From assembly GCF_014529935.1 (NCBI RefSeq), contig NZ_JACVFC010000001.1, forward strand, positions 682,001 through 746,000: a stretch of 64,000 nucleotides of DNA, written 5' to 3'. The notes under the pieces are model-generated. The model made no database searches and was not told where the DNA came from. It was given only the letters and a program-made list of their open reading frames with translations. Positions 63,386 to 64,000 of this stretch are shown in pieces; within the stretch, counting starts at the first letter, position 1, and the number at the start of each line of letters is the position of its first letter. Source of the stretch: Chitinophaga qingshengii. Its GTDB lineage: Bacteria > Bacteroidota > Bacteroidia > Chitinophagales > Chitinophagaceae. Made by a program: the position numbers and the translations under genes.

Positions 63386-64000
63386 CTAAAATAACTTTAA
63401 CCGTACATCGTAATACATTCCATCTTTATTAACCTCCAACTGGTAATGGCCGCCATACTGAAGATCCAGCCGTTGCCTGATCAATCCCCAACCGAGGCCG
63501 CCATTTTCACTTTTCCTGTATTTTACGGCATTGTAAATGTTACGGCATCTGAATAGTATTTCATCCGCTTTAATGTTGAGGTCTAATACAATTGCATCGG
63601 TTGTAGTCCTGCTTCCCACATGCTTAAAGGCATTTTCAAGGATAGGGATCAGGACCATCGGTGCAATCATATGGCCGTTGATACTTCCCTCAATATTGAA
63701 TTTAACAAAATCCTGGTTAATAGACCTGATCTTTTCCAGATTAATATATTCCGTAATATAGTTGACCTCCGACCGCAAGGGGATTTTCTCATTGGTTGAA
63801 GATTCATAAAGTATAAACCGCAGCAGGCCGGAAAGTTTGTTGAGGTACACCGATGCGGCAGCAGGATCATCTGATAGCAGGGAATCAATATTATTGATGG
63901 TATTAAACAGGAAATGAGGATCCGTTTTTGACTTCACCAACTCCAACTGTGCCATCACATTGGCTTTTTCCAGTAACAACATTTCTCCCTTCGTTCTTAT
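63386..64000 (-). CDS. LytS-type sensor histidine kinase, C-terminal part (5' end beyond window)
   Basis: The minus-strand frame is open to the right edge, giving 204 residues of the cytoplasmic kinase core. The phospho-accepting His is in KTDPHFLFNTINNID. The ATPase domain shows N box ILENAFKHV and the modified G box GGLGWGLIRQRLDLQYGG. The membrane sensor part lies outside the window. The internal ATG at 63982 is not the true start, because six further in-frame codons precede it up to the edge. It is the partner of the LytTR regulator that follows directly. Confidence 0.9.
   Translation of the reverse strand: MRTKGEMLLLEKANVMAQLELVKSKTDPHFLFNTINNIDSLLSDDPAAASVYLNKLSGLLRFILYESSTNEKIPLRSEVNYITEYINLEKIRSINQDFVKFNIEGSINGHMIAPMVLIPILENAFKHVGSRTTTDAIVLDLNIKADEILFRCRNIYNAVKYRKSENGGLGWGLIRQRLDLQYGGHYQLEVNKDGMYYDVRLKLF

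Overview
The window looks like a chromosomal segment of a Bacteroidota bacterium, most likely Chitinophagaceae and Chitinophaga-like. The evidence is three complete sets of ECF sigma factor, FecR, SusC and SusD, SusC proteins with an N-terminal STN domain, LytS/LytTR two-component pairs, DUF3667 and DUF1223 proteins, and little use of Shine-Dalgarno sites. Class I terpene synthases and clavaminate-synthase-like lysine hydroxylases are also known from Chitinophaga. The species is not claimed. No rRNA, tRNA, CRISPR array, insertion sequence or prophage was recognised.

Layout: (1) 1-2487, minus strand: the N-terminal 829 residues of a large secreted protein with a propeller-like region and repeated Ig-like domains, cut by the window edge. 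(2) 3.1-10.1 kb: a terpenoid locus with two class I terpene synthases, one cytochrome P450 and two membrane-bound hybrid histidine kinases. Each kinase sits directly beside one synthase. (3) 10.5-16.9 kb: a LytS/LytTR pair, then a redox-type set (Ohr, DUF1223, haem_bd/P460 cytochrome, a haem-less P460-like lipoprotein) and a WG-repeat-like secreted protein. (4) 16.9-24.6 kb, minus strand: a six-gene NRPS-independent siderophore operon (N-monooxygenase, MFS exporter, GNAT acyltransferase, IucA/IucC synthetase, Fe(II)/2-oxoglutarate dioxygenase, PLP decarboxylase). (5) 24.7-28.9 kb: an orphan NarL-type regulator and a minus-strand TonB receptor operon. The operon ends in a 45-codon remnant of a PepSY membrane protein and has a candidate Fur box upstream of the receptor. 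(6) 29.1-37.7 kb, minus strand: SusCD system A (sigma, FecR, SusC, SusD, FAS1 lipoprotein, DUF5007-like lipoprotein). (7) 37.8-38.8 kb: a minimal ABC ATPase plus membrane protein pair. (8) 39.0-46.5 kb, plus strand: SusCD system B ending in a glycerophosphodiester phosphodiesterase. (9) 46.7-52.2 kb: unlinked genes (large repeat protein, luciferase-like oxidoreductase, DUF3667 protein, BON lipoprotein and BON/SH3 protein). (10) 52.6-61.6 kb, plus strand: SusCD system C ending in an unassigned TIM-barrel lipoprotein. (11) 61.7-64.0 kb, minus strand: a family 2 glycosyltransferase, a LytTR regulator and a LytS-type kinase cut by the right edge.

How the genes work together: the siderophore operon has every enzyme needed to go from lysine (or a related diamino acid) to a hydroxamate siderophore. 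The order suggested is hydroxylation, decarboxylation, N-hydroxylation, acylation, condensation and export, with the nearby TonB receptor a plausible re-import route. The three SusCD systems would each sense and import a different substrate by trans-envelope sigma/anti-sigma signalling; only B and C carry a putative degradative enzyme. The terpenoid locus could make two terpene skeletons and oxidise at least one of them. The pairing of a sensor kinase with each synthase is its most unusual property.
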